DNA of 64,000 bases from Angiostrongylus vasorum (GCA_018806985.1 JADANN010000380.1:2523139-2587138); one strand, 5' to 3'; numbered from the stretch's first letter, positions 36,001 to 48,465 are shown. Notes: a model not told the origin generated them from the letters alone. Numbers and translations: made by a program.

Positions 36001-39000
36001 TGTGGATGTTCGGTATTAGTATTTCGCTTAGGAGGTGATAGCGGAAAGCGTACCGATCCGCTAAGACTTCACTTTTTTACTAGAGCTAGGATATGTTTTG
36101 TTTGCGCGTCAGCCAGAATCTGTTGTTACTAGTCTCAGTTTCTGTTCAGCTTCTTTGCTTTATAAAGGGTTCTGTTGTTAACATCTGGAGCCTACTTTTA
36201 CTGCAGTTATAGTACAGACTCGCCTCCTATGGAAAAATTGTTGGAATTCGGCTTTTGGACGTGATAACATTACGTGAGAAAGGATATCGCAGGGAGACTA
36301 AGCTTCTTGGTGAGGTTTCAGATCTCACTTGTTAAACACTATCCTTCCCACGTTTATGGAGCTTGTGTTAATCGCGATATTATTTCTGTTGCATACGTCT
36401 TAGTACTTTTTTTGTCAGGAATGTTGATGTTTATAAAGTCATCTATATGGAAAAATTTATTCGGGAAAGAGGCGGACAAATTGGAGCGCTCTAATGATGA
36501 CCAGTGTACATGTAAGTTGTCTACTCCTTTTTTCTTCCTATGTTTCTCACAACTTCTTTACTCGTTGCTGGTACTTTTCTTCACATGTTTTTTAGTAGAA
36601 ATGCGCTAACTCAGCTAACATTAGTGAGCAGTGAAGTGCAGAGAATCGGGTTCACGTTCTTCTTTAGGATCTTCGCGATCTGGAATTAATAGGGACATTG
36701 AGTCTAACTTGAATAGTATTATTCGCTATTTACCGAAAATTGTGCAACGGCCTAAAGTTGTAATACATTGCCACAGGGATTGAGTCGTTGCCTGCCCAAG
36801 CTCAAGGTCTATATGAAAGTACTGTATAGCACTACTTAGACAACCAGTTTACTACTACTACGATGTATTAGTGTCCATTTCAAGCAAATAATATAGTTTT
36901 GCATGACCAGCGTCAACAGGAAGCAATGGGCTATTAGTGATAGAATATATAGTCTAGCATGGTACTGCAGGAGTTGGAACCCCTTATTTCTCTAGAATAC
37001 ATTTTCTAAGAGTTTCTTTCATTGCTAGGTGTAACAGTTTTTCTTTATGAATACGGTACACGGTTTTGTAGTTAAGTAAGGTTTGCTTACTTGGATATTT
37101 GGACGTCTCGTCTTCACTGGTTGTGCGGACCCCAGCATAATCTCAATTGTTTCGGAGTTTTGCTTGTTTAACCATTGTTTCTGTGGAGTCTCGAGGTCAC
37201 CTTAGTCGAAATCTGCCTCAGTTCGTCACCACCAGAAGCAACCGCCGTCCCTGTGGATCAGAGGGAGATTTGCCACCACGCGACTAGTTTGATATCAATA
37301 CGGTGGTGGATTCTAGTACTGGTTTTCTCTTAGCCGGTCTCCTTGACGGAAATAGCGGACTCTTTTTCAGCTTGGAAGACCCTGCCGGGGGGATGAATCC
37401 CTCACTGTACATCGCAGCTCGACACCCAAAAACACCTTCCAGCCACGATGAGACGGTAAACTGTTGGGTGGTAAGTAAGGTTTATGAAATGCAATGGAAG
37501 AATGAGCGTTGACAGCCTCTAATAGTATTTTTTTCATTGATATAGTTACACGAGGTTGATAAACAACTTTATTTGGCTAACGTTTCGACGTCTTCGTCTT
37601 CCTCAAAGTTGATGATCTGGGTCGATGTTCATAGTCCTTTGCTCTCTACGTGGTTTCTTCGTCGTTATATCGAATCGAACCTTCATTGGGGTATCGCTCT
37701 AGTGAAATTTCATCCTGCGATGCTGTTTTATATAGGACGGTTGTTGTTCATATAATTGTCCGGTCTATAGCCTGTTTTTCCCGGATATTCCATCTTGCAG
37801 AAGTCGGTGCCACTGTCAACTGGCATAGAGCATAACATTATTTGAAGACCGACTTTCATTTAACTTCGGTGGGATTAATCAACCATCTAATCACCAGTAT
37901 CACGTGTAATCCCGTTGGTCGTCGAGTGACTCGAGCGGGCGCCAGTAAATCTTCCATTTTTCCCCTGTCGCGTACAAGAGTAGCCCAGTGGGTTCTGCTC
38001 GCTGTAGGAACTAGTTGAGCATCATATCTTTCTTCTAGGCTTCTCGTGAAGAACTCTGACCATTGGGTCGGTAGTGTTCCTGTAGTACGTTTGACATACT
38101 AAGGAATCCATTCACTAATGGCTCTTGTCCATCGGTTGTCATTCATACGCATTACGTGTCCGGTCCACCTTATCTTCGACTGTTTGGCGTACAGAACGGC
38201 ATCTTTAATTTTTGATCATTGACGCAGGTCGGAGCTTCGGATCCTTTCCCTTACTTCTGTGAAACGGGATACTCCTAGCATCATCCTCTCGACTACGCGT
38301 TCAATAACGCTGACTGATTTTTCATTCTGTTTACGCAGCGACCAGGTTACTGGCGCATACGTTAACGCAGGAAGTACCGTTGATTCGAAAAAGTGGGGAC
38401 GGAGTCGGGTGTTCTTTGTCCTCTTCACTACATCCTGAATGCTCTTGAAAGCTCCCCAAGCCGCTCGTTTCCTTCTGCTCAGCTCTGGAGCAGTGTCGTT
38501 CAACATGTTGATTTCCCGACCTAGATAGACATAACTGAAGCATTCGGAAATATTTGTTCCATTGAACGTTAATGGTGCATGCGAAACCAATCCGTTTCTC
38601 ACGAACATCGTTTTTTGTGAGGTTTAGTCGAAGACCATTCTTTCCACAGGGTATATCAAAGTCGCTAAGCATACGTTCCGCTTGGCTAATGCTTGGTGTT
38701 GTAAGGACGATGTTATCAGCAAAGCGAATTTGGTGTAACTGTCGACCATCGATTTCCACTTCCATATTATCCCATTCCAGTGTTTGCATGACTTTCTGGA
38801 GGGTGGCGGTAAATAATTTTGGCGAGATGGTGTCGCCTTGCTTAATCCCTCTTTTGACATCAATGCTAATATCGTTGTAGAATGGTGCTATCTTGGTTGT
38901 GAAATTTTTTGTAAAGCTCACTAAGAATCTTTCTGTACTGAGTAGGGACTCCTTGACTGTCAAGGGCTTCCATGACTGTCTCTATATCAATTGAGTCAAA

Positions 39001-41103
39001 GGCCTTCTTTAATGCGATGAAAGTGAGACAGGGTGGTCTTTTGTATACCTGCGATACTTCAATGAGTCTTGTTATCGTGTGGATGTGGTCCATCGTACTA
39101 AATCCTTTTCAAAATCCTTCTAGTTCACATGGCTGTTCTTTGTCCACAGTTCTGTCAATCGTGTTTAGGATGACTCGAGTGAAGAGTTTGTGGACGACAG
39201 ACAGTAAGCACATTGGGTGATAGTTGCCGATGTCGTGTTGGCCACCGTTCTTGAACAATAACACGTTCTTGCTGGTCTTCCACTGAGTAGGGACCTTGTA
39301 TTCAGACAGATAACATGTGGAAAGCCGAGCCAGCGTGTTTACGAGAAGTGGCGGAAGGTTCTTCAGGTGTTCTGATCCAATGCTGTCCGGACTTGGTGCG
39401 TTCGATTTTTGCACCGACGAAATGGCATGTTGGATTTCGGAAGGGAGAACCGGTTGTACAACATATCCATTCTCCTTTATTTCATATGGTGGGAGGTGGA
39501 CGTGGCTATCGAAGAAATCTGAGTAGTATTCGGGAATGACTTTCTCCATTCCCTTTCTGGACGCTGTAACTGTTCCGTCTGGGCGTTGGAGTGCAATCAT
39601 CTTGTAATTGGCGAAGCTTCAGTGGCTTTGTGAATGCTTTTCCCAGCCTGTACAGCTTCGATCATTACTGCTGCTCTTCTCTCTTTGAGATATTGTTTTT
39701 TGGCCTGTCTGCATTGTTTTTGGGAGCTCGGACATTAGTTCGCGGTTATCTGCAGCTCGTGAGATTCCACGCAGGTGTATCAGCTCGAGTGTTTCTGGAG
39801 ACAGACGTCTCTTGGTGATTTTCGAACTCTCAGCTTTCATAGCGCTAACGTGAAAATGTTGAATGAGCCGAGCGTATTCCTCGTCGATGTTATCGACAAC
39901 GACATCTTCCCAACAGCCGACTCATGATTTGAATAAGTGCCAGTTTATGATGGTTCTGGGACTTCGCTATTTGGATTTAGCGGCTTTTTTCTCCTTTGCG
40001 CGAGAAATAGAATCTTGCACGAAGGTCTGGTCCCGTGCAGAATTTTTGGGACAACAGCGACATCGGTTAGGCAAAACCTTCTATTTAGTATGATGTGGTC
40101 TATTTCGTTATGGTACTCTCCTTTAGGAGACTCCCACGTCCACCGCTGAGGGTGGGGCTTCTGGAATTGTGAGTTACCATGGATTGCCTTGGTCGCTGTG
40201 ATAAACTCAGGCAGCCGCTCACACTGTTCGTTCCGTTCTAATCCGTGGGTACCAATATGACGTTCTTCAGACGTTCTTCTTTTTCTAATATTGGCGTTGA
40301 GATCTCCAATGATGACCTTGAAGAATGTGTGGTCTTCTCCATAGAACCATCTAACAGCATTCGAAATATGAGGTGTAAGCGGTTACTTCCTTTTTACCTT
40401 GAATAATTTGCCGCTACAGATTGGCAAGGAGTGCTAATATTGTCAGTATGATCTCCCAAACCCTGAATACATTAGACATTTCCTTTCTGTAGACGAGATA
40501 AGAGAAGTTTTGTGGGCTACGGAGCATGCCGAGCAACGCATGGCTGCGTTCTCGTCAGAGAAATGTGAAAATTAAAGGCTTCATGCCAAAGATGTAATGC
40601 TCGTTCTATCCTTCGAATGAGAGGCTTACTGAAATGATCCCGCGTTTGAAAAGAGCGTTTGGAGACTTTACTTGTCCAACTTTTCAAGTTATTCGATATA
40701 TTAACTCATTCGTATTAAAGTAAATAGTCATTTTGTTTGCCATAAGACACGTCATTTTTTTTACTTCCAGATCTGCTAATTGAAAAGGAGCCTGTCGTAA
40801 ACACCTTTATATCTGTGCCAAAGGATAAAGGCATGTTGAATTGTGCAGCGTTTGTTGCAGGGATTATTCAAGCGATGCTAGAGGTAAGAGAAACGTGGAA
40901 CATGTATTTTTTTAAACCTATCTTTCGCTCCTTACTTTTTTTCGAACTAGTTATTTTAACCACTGGGTGTGTTCTTTTTTCAGGCAAGTAATTTCCCTTG
41001 TCATGTTTCGGCTCATTGGTGGAATATTGGAACCGCCTATGTAATTCGATTTGAGGAGATTGTAATTTCACGAGAGGCTGCACTAGTAGATGGGCCTAGA
41101 TAG
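33009..41103 (+). CDS. TRAPPC5: TRAPPC5 / Trs31-like TRAPP complex subunit 5, complete
   Basis: Six exons give a closed 186-residue frame, close to the 188 of the human protein: 33009-33062, 33948-34036, 36218-36309, 36419-36511, 40771-40883 and 40984-41103 (TAG). TRAPPC5 is a core subunit of the TRAPP complexes, which act as Rab1/Ypt1 exchange factor and tether in ER-to-Golgi and intra-Golgi traffic. Family landmarks are all present: [84 protein letters not shown]. The start is the first ATG and has an in-frame TGA just upstream (33000). All splice phases agree. Intron 4 is about 4.26 kb and holds an antisense RTE LINE; introns 1-3 hold SINEs. The gene diverges from the MATH gene, with about 2.45 kb between the TRAPPC5 ATG and the first recognised MATH exon. 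The only oddity is the doubled Trp in AHWW. Confidence 0.94.
33360..33731 (-). repeat. Family C SINE, copy 4
   Basis: Reverse orientation in TRAPPC5 intron 1. Imperfect target-site duplication TGTATTGGACT at 33343-33353 and TGTACTGGACT at 33732-33742. Confidence 0.8.
34128..34342 (-). repeat. Family A SINE, internally deleted copy
   Basis: In TRAPPC5 intron 2. Tail, body and head are present, but the block between the CATATCTGGCC region and TCTTGTACCAATTTGC is missing. Confidence 0.75.
35103..35790 (+). repeat. Family A SINE interrupted by a family C SINE
   Basis: 5' part 35103-35296 (head GGGCGCGTTTAGCGCAGTGG), 3' part 35683-35790 (GATGCTTGATGAAGTCGAAT to GCCGAGGGTTTCATCG). The family C element lies between, with a duplicated target. 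Confidence 0.8.
35297..35682 (-). repeat. Family C SINE, copy 5, nested in a family A SINE
   Basis: Reverse orientation in TRAPPC5 intron 2, interrupting a plus-strand family A SINE. Target-site duplication CAATATGCAGTCAAT (35282-35296) and CAATACGAAGTCAAT (35683-35697), 13 of 15 identical. Contains an unusual C-rich patch at about 35550-35600. Confidence 0.82.
37085..37471 (-). repeat. Family C SINE, copy 6
   Basis: Reverse orientation in TRAPPC5 intron 4. Perfect 12-base duplication TAAGTAAGGTTT at 37073-37084 and 37472-37483. Confidence 0.82.
37545..37868. repeat. Repeat family E, single copy
   Basis: ACACGAGGTTGATAAACAAC, GCTAACGTTTCGACGTCTTC, TATATAGGACGGTTGTTGTT, then a 3' end abutting the RTE copy at 37.87 kb. 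Same family as the inverted pair at 14.7-15.5 kb. Confidence 0.6.
37870..40395 (-). mobile_element. RTE-type LINE copy 1 (5'-truncated, frame-broken), in TRAPPC5 intron 4
   Basis: Read on the minus strand it begins inside the apurinic-type endonuclease (IGDLNANIR, then [11 protein letters not shown] and NEIDHII at about 40110) and continues into reverse transcriptase. Segments are [19 protein letters not shown] (39600), [19 protein letters not shown] (39240), KAFDSIDIE (39005), [20 protein letters not shown] (38860), IRFADNIVL (38740) and the C-terminal [20 protein letters not shown] (38350). The catalytic AD of the usual FADD box is changed (ADN). Several frameshifts and stops. The 5' end of the endonuclease is missing. 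Antisense to TRAPPC5. Confidence 0.9.
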
Positions 41104-41149
41104 TGTTATGTGTATCGTGTTTATTTGTTTGTTTGTTGCATAGGTGTTT

Positions 41150-41155
41150 AATGAA
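41150..41155 (+). promoter_or_regulatory. Possible variant polyadenylation signal AATGAA (TRAPPC5)
   Basis: AATGAA lies 47 bases after the TRAPPC5 stop within T-rich sequence. It is a known weaker variant in nematodes, and no AATAAA was noticed nearby. Confidence 0.35.
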
Positions 41156-41454
41156 ATTTCACAATGTGAGTTCATTATTTGGATGAATGGCAAAGGTGAA
41201 AGCCATTTGAGTTGTGCTTTTCTGTCATTTGAACTAGATTCACTTCAGTCCTTGTAATCATTATGGAGAACAAAAGGTTTGGTTTCTCAGGATATTTTGT
41301 TATAGGTCACTTGCTGTAAATGTCAGCCTGGGTCAGACCTGTTCAAAAGGCACTGAATCAGTTATCCAAGCGGAAATGCTCGGTAAAGCTACCTTATATG
41401 ATTGTTGTAAAAAAGAAAAGTTAATGACCCTGTTTGTGTGGACCAACTATGCAT

Positions 41455-41985
41455 TCGAACATGTCTACGATCTTTAGTTGATGCAAGGTGGACCGTCTTC
41501 ACTGGTTGTGGTGGGTCTGAGCACAATTTCCATTTGTTTCTCACGCAGTCGTCGGCGGAGATGATCTGTTTCGAACATGTTGGATTGCTTGGGGACCATT
41601 CCGTAATTTTCAAATCGTTCCCATCTGTCAATGCATATGGTTGACGTTAGATACGAACACGTCCGCCCATCGTTTGGATGGTCTTTCAGGAGGACACATT
41701 CTCTTGGAGGCCGGTCCACCGTTCTTTCTGTCTATTTGTCACCTGCACTTATTACGTGACGAGGCCATCTATGTTTCGCTATCGATGTACATTTTTGTGT
41801 ATCCCGTATATGGGATAGGTTCCGAGGATCTGGGCTGCGAATTCCGGCTAGGTTTTGTGAGCATCCGTTAAATTTCAGAAGAGATTGTTCAAGCGCTCTG
41901 CGGGTTGCGCGATTCTTAACCCTTTGGCGACCGCGGCCAGTTTTGCATGTCGGGCTCGTCGGGCCGCGAATTATTGAGTGCAATT
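41455..41985 (-). mobile_element. RTE LINE 3' fragment, second subfamily
   Basis: Minus-strand text such as TDGNDLKITEWSPSNP and the non-coding 3' end (GTCTTCACTGGTTGTG on the plus strand) match the element at 43.07-44.17 kb. Frame-broken. No intact coding capacity. Confidence 0.65.
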
Positions 41986-43071
41986 GAGAAACATACTTGA
42001 ATCAAGATGTACATTCCGAAGCCTACAGGAATGTACAGATTGAAATCAATGCCCATGGTTGTGAAAGGGTTAATGGAGTAAAGTTTAGGAACCATTCCCT
42101 AAGGATCCAATCAGATCTGGACCCCTTATCCTTTATCATTTTATCCACATTGTAAAATTTGAGGTGTGTATTCTCGTTGTTCTCCGAACTCGATTTTTGG
42201 GTGCGTAATAAACCTTTTCATTAGGAGACGGTCCAATATTTGTTTTTGAGGATATTTTCATTATTAATTTGCCATCACCACCACTGACTGATTGCCATGA
42301 TGACCAATTTTCTCAATAATGACCACAATATTGTTTTTCGCCCATTCTTTTGTGGTTTTATGCTGTATGTATGTTCTGTATCCTTCTATGTACCATTCCA
42401 GTTTTAAGAGCATATTCAACTCTTGAGCGTATTTAATACAGAAGCAACTACTTAATTCATATTTGAAACCTATATTTGCTTTGCTGGGTAGATTTACCAG
42501 AGTGAGTCCTGTATGACTCATTTCTTTTCGACCGTTTACGTTTAAAAAAAAACCTTTTTCACTGCACTTTTTCTAATCGCTGGGTACAGTGTCGAATGCA
42601 GATATGTGGCGAGCTTCGGCCGCCAAAGTTTTATTCTGCATTTGAAAATATCTAGAGAGCTTCCTTTCGAATGACTCTACTCAACGGCAGCTTGAGTTCA
42701 GACTGATTACCTTTTCAATCACAGTGGCTGTGATGAATCGTGGTCCTGATAAAGGATGCGTAGGTGTAGAAAATGATAAAATAGATTAGAAAATAAAAAA
42801 CCTAAGCTGAGGAACACTTCTAAATGTTAACAGCAATGTTTGTATGTAGGATCGTAGTAATATATAGGAAAAGCAACATACATATTATATCTCTAGAGCG
42901 ATAGTGTAGACTCTGTTCTACAACGATGTCATGTTTTCAATCTCTGAAGACCTCTCAGGTTACAGGAAAGTTTTTTGTCCATTTTTTGAAAAAACGAGCA
43001 ATTCCATAACTACATGAACTCACGCATCCTCCTATGCTCATGATGTAATTCAAAGCAGTAGCACTACCTAC
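41986..43071. other. No gene seen
   Basis: Sequence between two RTE fragments. An 85-codon minus frame at 42264-42521 has no recognisable domain. Confidence 0.4.
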
Positions 43072-44170
43072 CCACTTGAATACTTCGATGGGCTGTCTTC
43101 AGTGGTTGTGCGGACTGCAGCTTAACTTCCCTTCGTTTCTCTCCCACGTAGTCGTCGTCTGGTGGTGGCTGCCTCTACCATGAGTGGTGTCCGCGAGGCC
43201 CATTCCATAATCCTGACATCGTCATCTGCGAGTACAGATGGTTGACGTTATCCACGAACGCGGGCACCCATTGTCTGGGTAGTCTTCCAAGAGGGCGCTT
43301 GCATACTTTTTGGATTCCACTCCACCGTTCTTTTCGTCCGTCTATCATTGTCTTTCTTATTATGTGACCGGCTCATCCTTGTTTCGATATTGCCGTTTAT
43401 TTTCCTGAATCCCCAAGATGGGGTGGCTTTCGAAGATCGGTTCTTCGCATTCCGGCTAGACGTGAGTATTAACTTTTCGAAGAGGCCGTTCAAGTGCTGT
43501 ATGGGTTGTGCACAGATTTCTTGACTAGGTTGAGGTATCAGCCCACAACTCTGCTGCGTAACAGAGCGGCGGGAGGACTGTTGAATCGAGAAAGGTGAGA
43601 GCGGAATTTGGGTCCGCTAGTTCGTCAGAGGCTTCTTCCAGTAGCCCTAATGCAGCCCATGTTGCAGTCTTTCTTCTGTCTAATTCCTCCTTCATGTTGT
43701 TCTCCATGTTCATTGGACGTCATTTACGATTTAGTTTCTGCAAGCAGAAAACCATCCAGTACGATTTGTTCACGTTCACATCATGGGTTCTTCGTGAACT
43801 AGGCCCTTGTTCTATTTTTGCGCAGTGGTGCAGTCTTTTTTTTCCGCTTCATTGAGTTCGTTGAGCACCGTTTCCGACTTACTGTACTCATCGAAACCAT
43901 GACGACATGATCCGCGAATGAAGATTCAACAACAATTTTCGACCAATACGTATGCACATCTCTTCCAAATCTGACTTCGTTATCCATTGCAGTGTGGCAG
44001 TGAACAGCTCTGGCGATATTGTATAGCCTTGTCGAACCCCCCTACCTATGGGTATGGTGAAGGTGGATGAGAAGCTGTATATTCATGTTGCATTTCCAAT
44101 AACATTCTGCTATTGTTCGTATATAGATAGGATGGATCCACTCCTTGGTCGACGAGTGCTGATAGGATTG
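43072..44170 (-). mobile_element. RTE LINE fragment, second subfamily (RT palm to 3' end)
   Basis: Minus-strand reading runs from VHCHTAMDNEVRFGRDV (about 43990) through FADHVVMVS (43910), NMENNMKEELDRRKTATWAA (43710) and LDSTVLPPLCYAAELWA (43570) to the 3' end near 43072. The sequence differs clearly from the copies at 37.9-40.4 and 45.0-47.9 kb. The last 60-70 bases match the 3' end of the family C SINEs, and both end in short GTAA/GTAG-like repeats. Confidence 0.78.
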
Positions 44171-44179
44171 CTCGTTTTC

Positions 44180-44795
44180 AAACGATCTTTTAGTCACCAT
44201 TGCGATTGCAAGTGGAATGACAATCAAACAGTCAGTTATTGTTCGGCAACAACATATTATGAAGCTGCAGAGTTTGAGAAGAGCATTTGCAACATCTGCC
44301 GGAACTTCGCTAATCATAAGATCGAGATGATCGCGCTCCGACTTCCATATGGAACCGTTACACCTTGTAGAAAAGCAATGAAGAAAATCATTCATAACTA
44401 CGACTTTGATCTCTTCGTTAGCCATATCATGCGATATGAGTATGAATTTAAGGCGAATGGATATATCGTTCCATTCCGTTCGACGTTCCGAAGTAGGATA
44501 TGCTCCCAGGATCGACTTTCTATTAACCTCGGCATTGGAATATGAATGCGTCGTTTTCTTGTTCTTGTAGGATATGCTGTTTTGTCAATGAACAACTGAA
44601 CAATACCTGTTCCAAATAGGATAAGATCGGAGCATCTAAAGAACCTTCCGCCACTCATTATCAAGAAGATAGCTTGCCTATTCATATATCATCTGTAAGA
44701 ATGCATGATTCCTATTCAATGGAAGACCAATAAGACCGTGTTGTTACACAGAGAAAACTTGTCGTATAAATTTCCATTCGCATAATAAACAGTCT
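44180..44795 (+). mobile_element. RTE LINE fragment, plus strand (part 1 of a split copy?)
   Basis: Plus-strand frame with EAAEFEKSICNICRNFANH, IALRLPYGTVTPCRKAMKK and, after shifts, IPIQWKTNKTVLL. These match the endonuclease-to-RT linker and early RT of the minus-strand RTE copies nearby. It stops near 44795, just before the minus-strand copy begins. Confidence 0.75.
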
Positions 44796-44984
44796 TTTTA
44801 GACTTCCACCGTTTCATTCTTTTGTAAGTCTTCTAGTTATTTGATGGAGACCAGCCGCACTGAATATTACATGGGCGAGAAATGTGCCTGGCCCAGGTCG
44901 AAGAATCAGCCTGAGGTATGGCGCATAGTCACGCGTGATCACAAGACACTCCTTGATATTGATCAAGGCTGAGGTTAAGAAAAA

Positions 44985-47915
44985 GTCGGTCTTTGCTACC
45001 AAAGTTTCTTTCTGCAACATTTTCGCATCAACCTAAAAGAGAAGGGTTTAACAAGACGGTCACCTGTATCACCTGTCGCCCCATTAATCGTCGATTGACT
45101 TGAGTTGGTGCCATTAAACCTTCCGTTTCTCTCTGCCGCGTGCAAGAGTGGTCCGCTGGGTACTGCTCGCTCTAGGGACTCGCTGAGCACCATATCTTTC
45201 TTCCAGGCTTCTTGTGAAGAACTCTGACCATCGGGTCGGTGGTCTTTCCGCCATTGCGAACGGCTCTTTTCCATCCGTTGTCGTTCGTACGCAATATGTG
45301 TCCGTTCCGCCTTATCTTCGTTTGGCGTACAGAACGGCATATTTAATTTTTGACGTTGATGCAGGTCGGAGCTTCGGATCTGTTCCCTTAATTGTGTGAA
45401 ACGGGATACTCCTAGCATCGTCCTTTAGACTGCGCATTCAATAGCGCTGAGTGATCTTTCATCCTGCTTATGCAGCAACCAGGTTTCTGACGCGTACGTT
45501 ATGGCAGGAAGTACCGTTGAGTCGAAACGGTGGGCACGGAGTCGGGTGTTCTTTATTCTCTTCACTACATCCTTGATGCTGAAAGCTCTCCAAGCCGCTC
45601 GTTCACTTCTGCTCAACTCTGCAGCTAAGTCGTTCAACATGTTGATTTCCCGACCTAGATAGACAAAACTGGAGTATTTGGAGATATTTGTTCCGTTGAG
45701 TGTGAATGGGGAATAGGAAACCAATCCGTTCTTTATAGATATCGCTCTTGTGAGATTTAATCGAAGAACAATCTCTCCACAAGCGTTATCAAATGCGGCT
45801 AGCATTGGTTCCACGTGGCTACTGCTTGGTGTTATAAGCATGATGTTCTTAGCAAAGCCAAAATGGTGTAATTGCCAACCATTGATTTTCCACGGCCATG
45901 TAGTACCACTTCATTGTTCGCATAGTATTCTGCTGGCTCTAGAATTTTTTTTAGTGAGATATCTCGTTGCCTAACCCCCTCTTTCGAAATCAATGTTATG
46001 ACCCTCATAGAATATTTTTTGTTTTGGTTGGGAATTTTTTATATACCTCACGAAGGATTTCTACGTGCTGCTATCTCAACTAAGTAAAAAACCTTTAAAT
46101 CGATGGAAGTGAGACAAAGCGTTGCTTGTACTCTCGCGTTACTTCATTGAGTCTTATTATCGTGTGAATATGGTCCGTCGTACTGAACCCTTGCGAAACC
46201 CCTGCTTGCTCACATGGCTGTCCCTCGTCCACCGTTCTGTCAATCCTGTTCAAGATGACTCGAGTGAAGAGTTTGTTGACGACAGACAGTGAGCACATTG
46301 GGCGATGGTTGTCGATATCGTGGAGGTCATCCTTGAACAGTTACAGAGTATTGTTGGTATTTCAGTAAATAGAAACCTTGTATTCTGACAAGTAACGTGT
46401 GAAAAAGCAGAACCATTGTGTTGATGACGACTGGAGGAAGGTTATTCAGGTGTTCAGATCTCATCATGTCCGGACCAGGTGTTGTTCAATTCTTCACCGA
46501 CGAAATAGCAGGTAGCATTTCGGAAGCAAGAACCGGTGGGACGATGTATCCTTTCGTACGAGGGTAGCAGTAAATGGCTAATGAGATGAGAGTAGTAAAC
46601 GCGAATGATTTTTTTCCACTGGCTTTCTAGAAGCAGTTGAGGTTCCGTCTGCACGTTTGAGTGCAATCATCGTCATTGGCGAAGGCTTGGAGGGCTTTTC
46701 GATTGTTCTTCCTAGCCTGTGCAGCTTCAGCAATAACTGCTGTTCTTTCCTCTTTAAGATTCTCCTTTATCACCTGTCTCCATTCTTTGCAAGTTCGAAC
46801 GTCAGTTGATGATTTCCCGTAGCTCATGTGATTCTACATTGATGCATCAGCACGAGTGTTTCTGGAGACATACTTCTCATGGTGACTTTCCCACTCTCAG
46901 CTTTCATAGGGGTAAAGTCATTTTGTTGAATGGCAGTCATATTGTTTTATCAGTTCCTGCTTCTCATGACCCATGTAGTCTTCGAAATAAATCCCAGTTT
47001 ATGGTTGTTTTGCAGCTTAGTTTTTTCAACTTAGCGACTTTCTCTTCTTTCCACGAGGAATGAAGTCTTGCACGAAGGAGGCGACGTTCTGATCCCACGT
47101 TGAATATTTCATGACAGCGACATCGGTTAGGCAAAGCCTTCGATTTAGTATAATGTGTTCTATTTTGTAATGGCACTCTCCAGTGTGAGACTCTGAGGTC
47201 TAGAGTTGTGAGTGGGGCTTCTAGAATTGCGAGTTACTATGAGTGGTCTTGGTTGTCATTACTAAATCCGGGTAGTCGCTTTCTCTGGTCGTTCCGTTCT
47301 AATCCGCGGGTCCCAATGCGACGTTCTTGAAATGTTCTTCTGGCTCCAATCTTAACTTTGAAATCTACAACGAAGGCGTTGAAGAATATATGGTCTTTGC
47401 AGTAGAACTTCTACAGTTCTATACAGAACCCTTTCGACTTCGTCGTCTTCAAAGCCTGATCTCGATGCGTAATCGACGAAGATTGTCAGAGCCGGTATTG
47501 TACCACATCTCTTCGATCGTAATCGTCCGATTAGGATTGTTATTTGTTCGAATGAATCGATGTTCATGGCCAAACCCGTGTAGACAGAACGCTGATGCCG
47601 CCGAGTCCTCTGTTGGCACATGCTCCGAGGAACAGTTCGTCTCCTGTATCATAGACGGCGTTGAATGGGTGGCGTCGTCTCATCTTGGGCAGTCCGATGA
47701 CATCGTACCTTATCCTTTTGCTTGTATGTACGAATCCTCTGTCGAGGACGCAGGTGTAAGTGTGTGTGAATTGTATGTATAGATCGTCCTCTTAGTTCTT
47801 TTAGGTTTAGTCAGCTTAGGATGGCCCTGAGTTTTTAGCAGCGGATCTTTATTCGTTCTTTCCAGTGATGCCGCATCGGGGGGCTCTTTCGGGCCAAGGA
47901 GAATGACGCCCACTT
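44985..47915 (-). mobile_element. RTE-type LINE copy 2 (near full length, degenerate)
   Basis: Same family as the copy at 37.9-40.4 kb, but reaching further 5'. Minus-strand fragments include IYTYNSHTL (about 47790, start of the endonuclease ORF), NIDSFEQ (47560), LPSEIQ-like and LNRIDRTVDEGQPCEQAG (46245), STTDHIHTI (46180), LRLNLT (45760), [12 protein letters not shown] (45660), TVLPAITYASETW (45510) and [19 protein letters not shown] (45400). Many stops and shifts, clearly inactive. Plus-strand pieces of a related copy lie on both sides. Confidence 0.88.
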
Positions 47916-48179
47916 ATTTTACTGTGTTTAGCATTTCTTACCCATGTATACCTTGCTGAGCTGTGAACATGGGGCTGGGTATACGAATGGGTAGCTTGCT
48001 ACTCTGTCACAAATTAGACGAGGAGCGTATTTGTTGGCAGCTACACCTAACCACCTCTATATATTTTCCAGTAACGTGATTGCAGGCTTTTTGGTCGAAT
48101 TGATACGATGAGTACAATCTGCATAAACGAGAACACACTCACGTTTTGTCAAATTGATGCTGCAGAAAAACAAGGTGGT

Positions 48180-48465
48180 ACCATCTAAAATAATTTACAG
48201 CCACCCTCGAGAATGTGTTGCCAGAATTGGTATGGGAAAATATGGGAATGAAAGTAGATGGTTGGCAATTACACCGTTTTCGCTTTGGTGGTGATATGGT
48301 TCCAATAACTCAGGCTGCCAGTCGGGGCGAATGTTCGCCTATTTCGACGTTTTGTGGAAATGGCCTTTTAGATCTAACAGAAACAAACTTGATGAAGAAA
48401 TTTGTTTCTGATGCCCTATTCACGATGAGGGAAGTGATTTTTCTGAATGCTTAAGCTGTATCTAT
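48180..48465 (+). mobile_element. RTE LINE fragment, plus strand (part 2 of a split copy?)
   Basis: Plus-strand reading gives ENVLPELVWENMGMKVDGWQ, then FGGDMV in place of FADDIV, LDLTETNL and SDALFTMRE. This is the palm region of the same LINE family as the piece at 44180-44795. About 170 residues of RT that should lie between the two pieces are absent. Confidence 0.7.

Noticed and set aside
44048..44545. 165-codon plus ORF as a host gene
   Set aside because: Its second half matches the RTE linker/RT sequence and its first part is read through an oppositely oriented RTE fragment.
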